Source: Nitriliruptoraceae bacterium
GTDB lineage: Bacteria; Actinomycetota; Nitriliruptoria; Nitriliruptorales; Nitriliruptoraceae
DNA: 5,811 bases
Direction: 5' to 3'
NCBI GenBank assembly: GCA_007120565.1
Contig: SKNK01000256.1
Location: 1 to 5,811 of the forward strand
Shown here: piece by piece, positions 1-5,569 of the stretch
How positions within the stretch are numbered: the first letter of the stretch is position 1
Layout of the letters: each line of letters opens with the position of its first letter
Made by a program: the position numbers and the translations under genes
The notes under the pieces: generated by a model
Databases searched by the model: none
Told to the model about the DNA's origin: nothing
Seen by the model: the letters and a program-made list of their open reading frames with translations, nothing else

Positions 1-99
1 AGGTGCTGCTCATCGGGAGCTGGACCGACACCGGCCTTCGTAGGTTGGGCATGACGAGGTCTGGCGGACGTGATCCGGGAGGGCCGCGCTATGCGTAGG
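1..99. other. Unassigned gene edge at the left boundary
   Basis: This stretch lies beyond the stop of the Yip1-like gene. On the plus strand a frame is open from the window edge to a TAG at 96-98 and could be the last ~31 codons of a gene entering from the left. Its first dozen codons have high G/C third positions, but the rest looks less coding-like. The same third positions also favour a minus-strand reading, where an ATG at 52-50 or 13-11 could begin a gene running off the left edge. Neither start has a clear Shine-Dalgarno sequence. I cannot choose between them or name a product, and I see no obvious terminator here. Confidence 0.25.
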
Positions 100-867
100 T
101 CAGACCAACCCGGCCATCAACCCGATCCCGGCGACGAGGAACACGACGAACACGAGCAGTGTCAGGATCGCGATGACGCCGACCGCCGAACCGGTAGAGA
201 TGCGGTGGGACTCGCGGATCGCGAAGACCGAGAGCACGATCCCCCAGCCGCCGATGACGAGACTCAACGGGAAGACAGCGAGCATCGCGAACGGACCGAA
301 GACCGCCGGGACCACCTGCAGGGGGATCCCGAGAGCAGCTGGCGGCACCCCGGCGAAGGCGAACGCGGCGAAGGTCCCGCGGAGCGTCCCGGTGCCACCG
401 AACGCTCGTCCGAGCCAGGTCACCAAGCTCGTCCAGATCGAGTACCAGAGCACTCCCAGGAGTGGACCTGCCACGGCCGCGAGCAGGAGCGCTGTGCCCC
501 GATGCTCGACCAGCCATCGGGTGAACGGGTCGGCTTCGAAGCCAGGGGTGGGCTGTGCTGCCAGGACGTACACGATGCCCCCGGCCAGGTTGATCGCCAT
601 CACGATCGCGACGGCCGTTCGCAGGTCGGGGTGGGTCGCCACCTGGCGGAGCGTCCTTGCGGGGGAGCGCACGACGCCGAGGATGGTCGTTCCGAGGCCG
701 CTGGGAGGTCCTGGCTCGTGGGTGGATGCCGAACGCGGCTCCGGGGGCGGCGATCCCTGACCGCCTGATGGCGGCGTGCTCCCGGGTGGCGGCGGTGGCG
801 CGCTGCCCGGTGGTGGTGACGGTGGTGGTGTGCTGCCCGGTGGTGGTGGCGGGCCGCTCGGTGACAC
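100..867 (-). CDS. Proline-rich Yip1-family multi-pass membrane protein
   Basis: This encodes 255 residues and most resembles the bacterial Yip1/YIF1 domain family of five-helix membrane proteins, whose biochemical role in bacteria is unknown. Residues 4-57 are a low-complexity, probably cytoplasmic, Pro/Gly/Ser head (runs of P with GS spacers). The segment RSPARTLRQVATHPDLR (67-83) is the amphipathic lead-in typical of the family. Hydrophobic segments follow at about 82-104, 124-150, 163-186, 190-217 and 226-252, with the family-like GGTGTLRGTFAAFAFAGVP between helices two and three. The GTG start is chosen because AGGAGG sits 10 nt upstream and the proline-rich segment begins right after it. 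The reading frame stays open far upstream, but that part has no initiation signal and looks unlike protein. The gene is divergent from the primase-polymerase. The family assignment rests on pattern recognition; membrane location is much surer than function. Confidence 0.8.
   Translation of the reverse strand: MSPSGPPPPPGSTPPPSPPPGSAPPPPPGSTPPSGGQGSPPPEPRSASTHEPGPPSGLGTTILGVVRSPARTLRQVATHPDLRTAVAIVMAINLAGGIVYVLAAQPTPGFEADPFTRWLVEHRGTALLLAAVAGPLLGVLWYSIWTSLVTWLGRAFGGTGTLRGTFAAFAFAGVPPAALGIPLQVVPAVFGPFAMLAVFPLSLVIGGWGIVLSVFAIRESHRISTGSAVGVIAILTLLVFVVFLVAGIGLMAGLV
801..860. repeat. Imperfect 30-bp tandem repeat in the proline-rich head
   Basis: Units at 801-830 and 831-860 share 18 of their first 20 bases (core CTGCCCGGTGGTGGTG) and diverge afterwards. 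On the minus strand they encode the PPPPPGS-type segments of the Yip1-like protein head. GGT/GGC runs continue on both sides. This is the expected low-complexity expansion of a proline-rich coding stretch and may vary in length between strains. Confidence 0.75.
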
Positions 868-871
868 GATG

Positions 872-887
872 AACCAGCCTCCTGGTT
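872..887 (-). promoter_or_regulatory. Hairpin displaying the ribosome binding site of the Yip1-like gene
   Basis: A perfect 6-bp inverted repeat (AACCAG / CTGGTT) with a 4-nt loop surrounds the Shine-Dalgarno sequence. On the mRNA, the GAGG core of AGGAGG (883-878) lies in the loop and its flanks lie in the stem, ending 4 nt before the GTG start. This fixes the start codon. It could also affect translation by presenting or partly hiding the binding site. The pairing is seen directly; a regulatory role is inference. Confidence 0.5.
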
Positions 888-917
888 GGGGTCGTTGGCA
901 GGTTCGAGGAAGAAGGC

Positions 918-938
918 CCGCCAGGCTATCGCTGGCGG
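918..938. repeat. Perfect 7-bp inverted repeat with 7-nt spacer
   Basis: CCGCCAG at 918-924 and CTGGCGG at 932-938 form a perfect dyad. It lies about 50 bp upstream of the Yip1-like start and about 220 bp upstream of the primase-polymerase start. It could be an operator for a dimeric regulator or a stem-loop in the minus-strand leader. No T-tract follows, so it is not a canonical terminator. In DNA this GC-rich a 7-bp arm can arise by chance. Confidence 0.35.
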
Positions 939-1155
939 ATGGGAGGGACAGGTCGATGGGGTGTGGCGAACCCGTGGCTGCGAAGGGGCACCAGGAGGGT
1001 CGTCGAACAAGCTCGAGTTCCTGACGAGGAGACGGCACGACACGGAGCGCAGGGACAGCCTTACCGGGAGCCCGTTGATCGGTACGCCTGGATCGATCGC
1101 CTCGCCGTGCGGAAGCGGACTGGCTGACTACGCTGCCGCCCACGGGAGGTGGGCC

Positions 1156-2184
1156 ATGGCGGATGCGGTGGAGCTCGAGGTCGAGGGACGCACGGTCCGG
1201 ATCTCCTCTCCCGACAAGCCCTACTTCCCGCAGGCGGGGCTGACCAAGCTCGACGTGGTGCAGCACCACCTCGACGTTGCTGAGCAGTTGCTGCCGCACT
1301 GCCTCGGTCGTCCCTGCAACCTGGAGCGCTTCCCCGACGGGGTCGAGGGCAAGAGCTTCATGCAGAAGCGCGTTCCGAAGTCGCGCCCGGACTGGCTGCG
1401 AACCGCCGAGGTCACGTTCGGGTCGGGGAACACCGCGGAGGAGCTGTGTCCCGCGTCACTCGCTGACGTGCTGTGGTCGATCAACCTGGGTGCGATCACG
1501 GTCCATCCGTGGTCGCTGCGGCTCTGGAGTGTCGATGGCGAGCCCAGTTCCGAGGAACCCGACGAGCTGCGCTTCGATCTCGATCCCATGCCCGCCGCCA
1601 GCTGGGACACCACCGTGCGGGTCACGGCGATGGTCCGGGAGGTGCTGGAGGAGCACGGCATCTCGGGATACGCCAAGACCTCAGGCTCGACCGGGATGCA
1701 CGTCCTGGTGCGCATCGTTCCGCGGCCATACGTGCAGGTCCGGGCCGCGTCGGTTGCCCTGGCTCGCGAGGTCGAGCGCCGCCTGCCCGACGCCGTCACT
1801 ACCTCGTGGTGGAAGGAGGAGCGTGGCGACGACCAGGTGTTCATCGACGTGAACCAGAACCTCTGGGACCGGACGATGGCTTGTGCCTACGCGGTGAGGC
1901 CGACCGCAGACGCTCGGGTGTCACTGCCGATCACCTGGGACGAGCTCGCCGACGTCGATCCCGCCGACGCGACGGTCGCGACGTTGCCGGGACTGCTCGC
2001 GGACCGTGGCGATCCGATGGCCACGATCGACGACACGGCGTTCGACCTCGACGGGCTGCTGGAGCTCGCCGAACGTGACCGGGCGGCTGGCCTTCCGGAT
2101 GTGGCTCTGCCGCCGCACTACCCGAAGTTCCCCGACGAACCCTTGCGGGTGCCGCCGTCGCGAGCCGCGAAACGTCAGGGCTGA
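1156..2184 (+). CDS. Stand-alone LigD-type primase-polymerase (Prim-PolC/PolDom-like)
   Basis: This 342-residue protein belongs to the archaeo-eukaryotic primase family represented by the polymerase domain of bacterial LigD. The family inserts NTPs or dNTPs at gaps and broken ends before ligation. The catalytic signatures are in order: the metal-binding Asp pair in LRFDLDP (D141, D143), the nucleotide-binding loop TSGSTGMH (175-182, H182), and the third acidic residue in VFIDVNQN (D231), followed by RT and AYAVRP (239-249). The N-terminal half carries the family segments LTKLDVVQHHLDVAE, KSFMQKRVPK and INLGAITVHPW. There is no ligase or nuclease domain, and the length matches mycobacterial stand-alone proteins such as Rv3730c (about 346 residues). 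The ATG is set by GGGAGG with a 6-nt spacer and by family similarity beginning a few residues later. The gene converges on lgt with a 10-bp overlap. Its likely partner is the LigC-type ligase at 4288-5349. Family is near certain; the specific pathway is inferred. Confidence 0.93.
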   Translation: MADAVELEVEGRTVRISSPDKPYFPQAGLTKLDVVQHHLDVAEQLLPHCLGRPCNLERFPDGVEGKSFMQKRVPKSRPDWLRTAEVTFGSGNTAEELCPASLADVLWSINLGAITVHPWSLRLWSVDGEPSSEEPDELRFDLDPMPAASWDTTVRVTAMVREVLEEHGISGYAKTSGSTGMHVLVRIVPRPYVQVRAASVALAREVERRLPDAVTTSWWKEERGDDQVFIDVNQNLWDRTMACAYAVRPTADARVSLPITWDELADVDPADATVATLPGLLADRGDPMATIDDTAFDLDGLLELAERDRAAGLPDVALPPHYPKFPDEPLRVPPSRAAKRQG

Positions 2185-3299
2185 CCGGGCCGGTCGGTGT
2201 CGCGACGTTCGGTCGCGGCGGCGTCGTCCAGGTCCGCCGTTTCCTCGGCGTCGTCCAGGTCTTCGGCGCTCTCGTCGCCGGCGGTGTCCTTAGAGGCGTC
2301 GGTGCCTTCGGAGCCCTCGGTGTCTTCGGAGCCCTCGTCGGTGTCCGTGGCGCCCGGAGCTTCCGTGGCATCACGGTCCTCCATGGCATCCGGATCCTGC
2401 GTGGTGCCCGGTCCCGGGGTGTCGGCCAGGAGTTCCCCGGTGCCCTTGCGCTCCCACCAGAGGAGCCCGGTGACACCGATCAGCACCACCAGGATCGCGA
2501 CCCAGTTGTTGCGGGAGAGCCCCCAGTCGCCCCACCCCCACACGGCCGGGTAGCGCTCGATGGTGTCGACGCGCAGGGCCTCGATCCAGCCCCGACCGAT
2601 GCCGTAGCCGATCAGGTAGATGAAGATCAGCGATCCGCGGCGCTTCAACCACCGCTTCTTGTCGACGTAGAGGAGCAACGCGAACAGGCCGAGGTTCCAC
2701 AGGGACTCGTACAGGAAGGTGGGGTGGAAGGTCGTGGCTCCGGGGAACTGCTCGGCGGTCCGTGCGGGCACCGGGTCGACCCGGAGCGCCCACGGCAGGT
2801 CCGTCGGCCGGCCGAACAGCTCCTGGTTGAAGTAGTTCCCCCAGCGGCCGAACGCCTGAGCCAAGGGCAGAGCCGGAGCCAGAGCATCGGCTAGCGCAGG
2901 CAGTGCGACCCGGCGCCACCGCAGGTAGAGGACCACGGCCAGGGTTCCGCCGACCAGGCCCCCGAAGAAGGCCAGGCCGCCCTGCCAGATCGCGAAGATG
3001 TCGAGCGGACGTTCGATGAACGGCGCGCCGTGGGGACCCTCGTTGAGGAAGCGGGGGATGACGTAGCCGATGCGAGCGCCGAGGAACCCGCCGGCCAGCG
3101 CCAGCAACCCCGAGTGCTCCGCGACGTCCGTCTCGCCGCCCATGCGCTCGTAGCGTCGGATCATCAGCGTGATCGCCAACAGCGCGCCGATCGCGATCAC
3201 GACGCCGTAGAAGCGGACGTTCAGTGGTCCGAGTTCGAACCCCGAACGGGGCGGGGGAGGGATCGCGGCGAACAGGGGAGCGAGCAACTGGGCGGACAT
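2175..3299 (-). CDS. lgt: Prolipoprotein diacylglyceryl transferase with acidic C-terminal tail
   Basis: Lgt transfers diacylglycerol from phosphatidylglycerol to the lipobox cysteine of preprolipoproteins at the cytoplasmic membrane, the first step of lipoprotein maturation. The 374-residue product shows the family signature GRWGNYFNQELFG at 151-163, holding the Arg and Asn equivalent to E. coli R143 and N146. It also has FYG near Y31, WQGGLAFFGG at 105-114, FHPTFLYES at 191-199 and GIGRGWIEALR at 233-243 (Arg equivalent to E. coli R239). Hydrophobic segments lie near 31-47, 66-82, 103-126, 134-150, 197-212, 222-240 and 265-281. The position of E. coli H103 is Phe here (F112), which fits the variability of that site in actinobacteria. 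Residues from about 284 form a 90-residue acidic, D/E/T/A/S-rich tail absent from the ~290-residue E. coli enzyme; long tails are common in actinobacterial Lgt. The ATG at 3299 is the only ATG after an in-frame stop 9 nt upstream, but no Shine-Dalgarno sequence is visible. Confidence 0.95.
   Translation of the reverse strand: MSAQLLAPLFAAIPPPPRSGFELGPLNVRFYGVVIAIGALLAITLMIRRYERMGGETDVAEHSGLLALAGGFLGARIGYVIPRFLNEGPHGAPFIERPLDIFAIWQGGLAFFGGLVGGTLAVVLYLRWRRVALPALADALAPALPLAQAFGRWGNYFNQELFGRPTDLPWALRVDPVPARTAEQFPGATTFHPTFLYESLWNLGLFALLLYVDKKRWLKRRGSLIFIYLIGYGIGRGWIEALRVDTIERYPAVWGWGDWGLSRNNWVAILVVLIGVTGLLWWERKGTGELLADTPGPGTTQDPDAMEDRDATEAPGATDTDEGSEDTEGSEGTDASKDTAGDESAEDLDDAEETADLDDAAATERRDTDRPGQP
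2221..2336. repeat. Short direct repeats encoding the acidic Lgt tail
   Basis: Two sets of direct repeats underlie the tail. A 14-bp unit GCGTCGTCCAGGTC occurs at 2221-2234 and 2248-2261 and encodes the repeated DLDDA. An 18-bp unit occurs in tandem at 2301-2318 and 2319-2336 with one mismatch and encodes SEDTEG-type repeats. They suggest the tail grew by slippage or duplication and is under weak length constraint. Confidence 0.75.
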
Positions 3300-3420
3300 G
3301 GAGACAGGTCACTTGGTCGGAGGGTCGTCAAGGTAACCGTGTATGGGCGTCGGATGATCCCTGCACCGCGTTCAGGTTCATCCCTTCGGAGCACCGGGGG
3401 GTCGCGGTTTGTGTCGAAGG

Positions 3421-3444
3421 CTCGCGCGTGCGCCCGAGCGCGAG
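3421..3444. repeat. Stem-loop in the fasciclin gene leader region
   Basis: CTCGCGC (3421-3427) and GCGCGAG (3438-3444) form a perfect 7-bp stem around a 10-nt loop, about 120 bp upstream of the fasciclin start. No T-run follows, so it is not an intrinsic terminator of the usual kind. It may be an operator or an mRNA leader structure, or it may be chance pairing in GC-rich DNA. Confidence 0.35.
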
Positions 3445-3552
3445 TGACGTGCATCGGCGACACGGTTCGAGGGGACTGGGCGTCCGTCGAGGTCGGAGGT
3501 TCCGTACGAGGGAAGGACCAACTCAGTCCCGCATCCATCCCCGCCCCGACAT

Positions 3553-3558
3553 GGAGAG
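3553..3558 (+). promoter_or_regulatory. Ribosome binding site deciding the fasciclin gene start
   Basis: GGAGAG precedes the ATG at 3563 by 4 nt (6 nt from the GGAG core). It overlaps the alternative in-frame ATG at 3551, which itself has no purine-rich site upstream. This supports the downstream start. Confidence 0.6.
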
Positions 3559-3562
3559 AACC

Positions 3563-4162
3563 ATGAAGCGCATCCTCACCGGCGTCGTCGCCGCCAGCTT
3601 GATGCTGGTCGGCATCGCCGGCCCCGCCACCGCCCGTGCACCGCAAGCTGCACCCGCGCCCGCCAGCCCCTCGATCGCCGAGATCGCGATCGGCGGAGGC
3701 TACGACGAACTCGTGTCTGCCCTGTTGTACGTCGATGAGAAACTCGATGCTGGCCTTGTCGACCTGTTCCTGAACGGCACCGACCAGTACACGGTCTTCG
3801 CGCCTACCGATGCTGCCTTCGAGGAGCTGTACGGCCTGCTGTCGGTCGTCCTTGGCACCCCGATCGACTCGATCGACGACCTGCCTGCACCCGTGGTCCT
3901 CGACGTCTTGCAGTACCACGTCGTGGAGGGCCGTCGTGCCGCGAACAGTGTCGTGCCGCCGCGTGGCGAACGGACCATCACGCCTCTGCTCGGTGAGACC
4001 TTCGATGTCCGTAGCAACGGGACCATCGAGGACGGGCTGACCGGACTCCGTGACGACGCGCGCATCGTCGCCCCGAACAACTCCGCCAGCAACGGCATCG
4101 TCCACGTCGTCGACCAGGTGCTCGTTCCACCGTCGGTCGTCGCGGCGGTCTCCGGCAGCTGA
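3563..4162 (+). CDS. Secreted single-domain fasciclin (FAS1) protein
   Basis: The 199-residue product begins with a signal peptide: MKR, a hydrophobic core from about residue 4 to 20, and a likely signal peptidase I site after ATA (residue 24). The alternative ARA site is followed by Pro, which is unfavourable. There is no cysteine, so it is not a lipoprotein. One FAS1 domain spans about 37-192, with the conserved H1 segment TVFAPTDAAF (77-86), the central LQYHVVEG (116-123) and the H2 segment NGIVHVVDQVLVPP (177-190). FAS1 proteins act outside the cell in adhesion or matrix interactions; mycobacterial MPB70/MPT83 share this architecture. No partner can be read here. The ATG at 3563 is preferred over the in-frame ATG at 3551 because GGAGAG lies just upstream of it and MKR then starts a standard signal peptide. 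The gene is divergent from lgt and is followed by a strong hairpin. Confidence 0.92.
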   Translation: MKRILTGVVAASLMLVGIAGPATARAPQAAPAPASPSIAEIAIGGGYDELVSALLYVDEKLDAGLVDLFLNGTDQYTVFAPTDAAFEELYGLLSVVLGTPIDSIDDLPAPVVLDVLQYHVVEGRRAANSVVPPRGERTITPLLGETFDVRSNGTIEDGLTGLRDDARIVAPNNSASNGIVHVVDQVLVPPSVVAAVSGS

Positions 4163-4206
4163 GCGGCCAGCCACTCCGTCCTCCGTCCGGCGGGGTCGGC
4201 TGGTTC

Positions 4207-4242
4207 GAGAGGGAGCTGTGCCTACGTGGCCGGCTCCCTCTC
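4207..4242. terminator. Strong hairpin between convergent genes, likely bidirectional terminator
   Basis: GAGAGGGAGC at 4207-4216 pairs perfectly with GCTCCCTCTC at 4233-4242. The stem can continue inward through a U-G and a G-C pair and, after a bulge, GCC/GGC around the loop TACGT (4223-4227). It lies 44 bp after the fasciclin stop and 45 bp beyond the ligC stop on the other strand. No T-tract follows on either side, which is common for actinobacterial terminators. Position and stem strength support termination of both genes. Confidence 0.75.
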
Positions 4243-4287
4243 CTCGTGCCAGGCGGCCGCCAGAGCGGTGTGAACCGAGAGCGGCCT

Positions 4288-5349
4288 TCAACCCTTGACG
4301 TTGAAGAGATCCTTGAGCTCAGCGGGTGGTGGCACCTCGAGCTGATCGAACCGGCAGGACCCGACCTCGCGATCCGGCCGCCACCGGACGAACCGAGCGC
4401 TGTGCCGGAACCGGTCGCCCTGCATCTGCTCGTAGGCGACCTCGGCCACCAGCCCGAGCTTCAGCAGCTGCCACGAGGTATCCCGGCTGCCGCTCCAACG
4501 GTGGGCGCCACGCGGGGTGCGGTCGGTGCCGTCACCGGAGAGCCACGGGTGGTCGACCACCTCGTCGTCGCCGACCCGGTACGGCGCGAGTTCATCGACC
4601 AACTCCCGGCGGCGTGCGGCAGAGAAGGACGAGGCCACCCCGACGTTGATGAGCTCGTCGTGATCGTCCCACAGGCCGAGGAGCAGGGAGCCGACACCCT
4701 CGCCGTCCTTGTGGGTGCGGAAGCCAGCGACCACGACGTCGGCGGTGCGCTGTTGCTTGACCTTGATCAGGGTGCGCTTGCCTGGCGCGTACGCGGCGTT
4801 GGCCGGCTTGGCGATCACGCCGTCGAGCCCGGCTCCCTCGAACCGGGTGAACCAGTCGGCGGCGACCCGAGGGTCGTCGGTGGCGGGGGTGAGGTGGACC
4901 GGCGGGACCACGTCTGCCAGCAACGACTCCAGGTGAGCGCGCCGCTCCGCGAAGGGGGTGCGCATCAGATCCTGGTCTTCGTGGGCCAACAGGTCGAACG
5001 CGACGAACCTGGCGGGCGTCTGTTCGGCCAGTAGCTCGACCCGGGAGTCGGCGGGGTGGATGCGGTTGGACAGGGCGTCGAAGTCCAAGCCATCGCCGGC
5101 GGGCACGACCAGTTCGCCGTCCACCACGACGCGGTGCGGCAACCGCTCACGTAGGGGATCGGCCATCTCGGGGAAGTAGCGGTCGAGGGGCTTGCCGCTG
5201 CGGCTCTGCAGGTGGAGTTCGTCGCCGTCCCGGAAGATCAGGCACCGGAACCCGTCCCACTTGGGTTCGTACAGCAGATCTCCGGTCGGAAGTTCGCGCG
5301 CGAGTTTCGCCAGCATCGGCGAGACCGGTGGGGTGACGGGAAGGTCCAT
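4288..5349 (-). CDS. ligC: ATP-dependent DNA ligase, LigC type
   Basis: This seals nicks in duplex DNA through a ligase-AMP intermediate. The 353 residues match the size of mycobacterial LigC (about 358), and the opening MDLPVTPPVSPMLAK is characteristic of that group. Nucleotidyltransferase motifs appear in order: motif I EPKWDGFR (28-35, AMP-accepting K30), motif Ia SRSGKPL (49-55), motif III VVVDGELVV (74-82), motif IIIa FVAFDLL (115-121), motif IV GLDGVIAKP (174-182) and motif V LIKVKQQRTADVVVAG (194-209). The OB-fold domain (about 205-345) ends with VAYEQMQGDRFRHSARFVRWRPD. There is no N-terminal DNA-binding domain (unlike LigB) and no fused polymerase (unlike LigD). The ATG at 5349 has AGGAG 9 nt upstream and matches the family start. 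An in-frame ATG at 5469 has no ribosome site and would add a repeat-derived, non-conserved extension. The gene converges on the fasciclin gene. The likely partner is the primase-polymerase at 1156-2184. Regulation may involve the repeats upstream. Confidence 0.92.
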   Translation of the reverse strand: MDLPVTPPVSPMLAKLARELPTGDLLYEPKWDGFRCLIFRDGDELHLQSRSGKPLDRYFPEMADPLRERLPHRVVVDGELVVPAGDGLDFDALSNRIHPADSRVELLAEQTPARFVAFDLLAHEDQDLMRTPFAERRAHLESLLADVVPPVHLTPATDDPRVAADWFTRFEGAGLDGVIAKPANAAYAPGKRTLIKVKQQRTADVVVAGFRTHKDGEGVGSLLLGLWDDHDELINVGVASSFSAARRRELVDELAPYRVGDDEVVDHPWLSGDGTDRTPRGAHRWSGSRDTSWQLLKLGLVAEVAYEQMQGDRFRHSARFVRWRPDREVGSCRFDQLEVPPPAELKDLFNVKG

Positions 5350-5356
5350 GATCGTG

Positions 5357-5384
5357 CTCTCCTGGTGTCCGGCTCCTGGTATCC
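5357..5384. repeat. 14-bp tandem duplication containing the ligC ribosome binding site
   Basis: Positions 5357-5370 and 5371-5384 match at 11 of 14 bases. On the minus strand each copy contains ACCAGGAG, so ligC has two AGGAG sites, one 9 nt and one 23 nt before the ATG. Only the nearer one is correctly spaced. Confidence 0.6.
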
Positions 5385-5397
5385 GGTGGCACCTCAG

Positions 5398-5443
5398 GAC
5401 GTCGAGGTGGACGTCGAGGTAGGCGCGAGGTAGGGGCGAGGTA
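5398..5443. repeat. Four phased direct repeats upstream of ligC
   Basis: Consecutive units at 5398-5409, 5410-5421, 5422-5432 and 5433-5443 share the core CGAGGT. The first two units contain identical GACGTCGAGGT, and the last two are GGCGCGAGGTA and GGGGCGAGGTA. Spacing is 11-12 bp, close to one helical turn. An inverted copy of the core, CACCTC, lies at 5390-5395. The array is 49-94 nt upstream of the ligC start, where an activator or repressor could bind several times on one face of the helix. A binding role is inference; a simple slippage tract is the alternative. Confidence 0.55.
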
Positions 5444-5569
5444 GCGGCAGACTGGCAGACCACCGCCATGCTGTCGGGGGTGCGCGTTCATCCGTGCGCG
5501 CTGAGCGCAGGCCGCTCGGGGTGGGGGAGCCCGGTTGCACCTTCGGTCACCGCGCCGACACACTGAGGT

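Larger units (their letters stand above)
868..1155. other. Divergent intergenic region between Yip1-like and primase-polymerase genes
   Basis: This 288-bp gap must carry the promoters of both flanking genes unless one is internal to a longer transcript. The frame of the primase-polymerase stays open through most of it, but the translation is unlike the family and lacks an initiation signal, so I treat it as non-coding. Visible elements are the ribosome-site hairpin at 872-887, a perfect inverted repeat at 918-938 (CCGCCAG, 7-nt spacer, CTGGCGG), and a possible plus-strand -10 box TACGCT at 1129-1134 with no convincing -35. The plus-strand ribosome binding site GGGAGG is at 1144-1149. Confidence 0.5.
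3300..3562. other. Divergent intergenic region between lgt and the fasciclin gene
   Basis: This 263-bp gap should carry the promoters for both genes. Open frames cross it, but their translations look like nothing recognisable. Reading toward lgt, a TTGACG hexamer lies at 3331-3326 and a TACCTT hexamer (fits TANNNT) at 3335-3330. They overlap and neither has a good partner box, so no promoter can be assigned. A perfect stem-loop is at 3421-3444. The fasciclin ribosome binding site is GGAGAG at 3553-3558. Confidence 0.45.

Noticed and set aside
886..1155. In-frame upstream extension of the primase-polymerase by 90 codons
   Set aside because: The extension has no ribosome site at its start and does not resemble the family. 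The ATG at 1156 has GGGAGG at proper spacing, and family similarity begins just after it.
868..1299. In-frame upstream extension of the Yip1-like gene
   Set aside because: It would overlap the primase-polymerase coding region and lacks an initiation signal, whereas the GTG at 867 has a full AGGAGG.
3232..3248. tRNA T-arm-like sequence GAGTTCGAACCCC
   Set aside because: It lies inside the lgt coding region, and no acceptor stem, anticodon arm or D-arm can be built around it.
2371..3312. Second long minus-strand frame over lgt
   Set aside because: It is a shifted frame of lgt, Arg/Pro-rich, with no family match; the Lgt signature lies in the other frame.
3221..4291. Long minus-strand open frame across the fasciclin gene
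   Set aside because: It is antisense to a well-supported FAS1 gene and its translation is Arg/Gly/Asp-rich with no domain, as expected of GC-rich shadow frames.
4246..5034. Long plus-strand open frame across ligC
   Set aside because: It is antisense to a ligase with all catalytic motifs in order and shows no recognisable domain of its own.
5350..5469. N-terminal extension of LigC from an ATG at 5469
   Set aside because: There is no Shine-Dalgarno sequence, the residues come from the direct repeats, and LigC proteins normally begin at the MDLP-type sequence.
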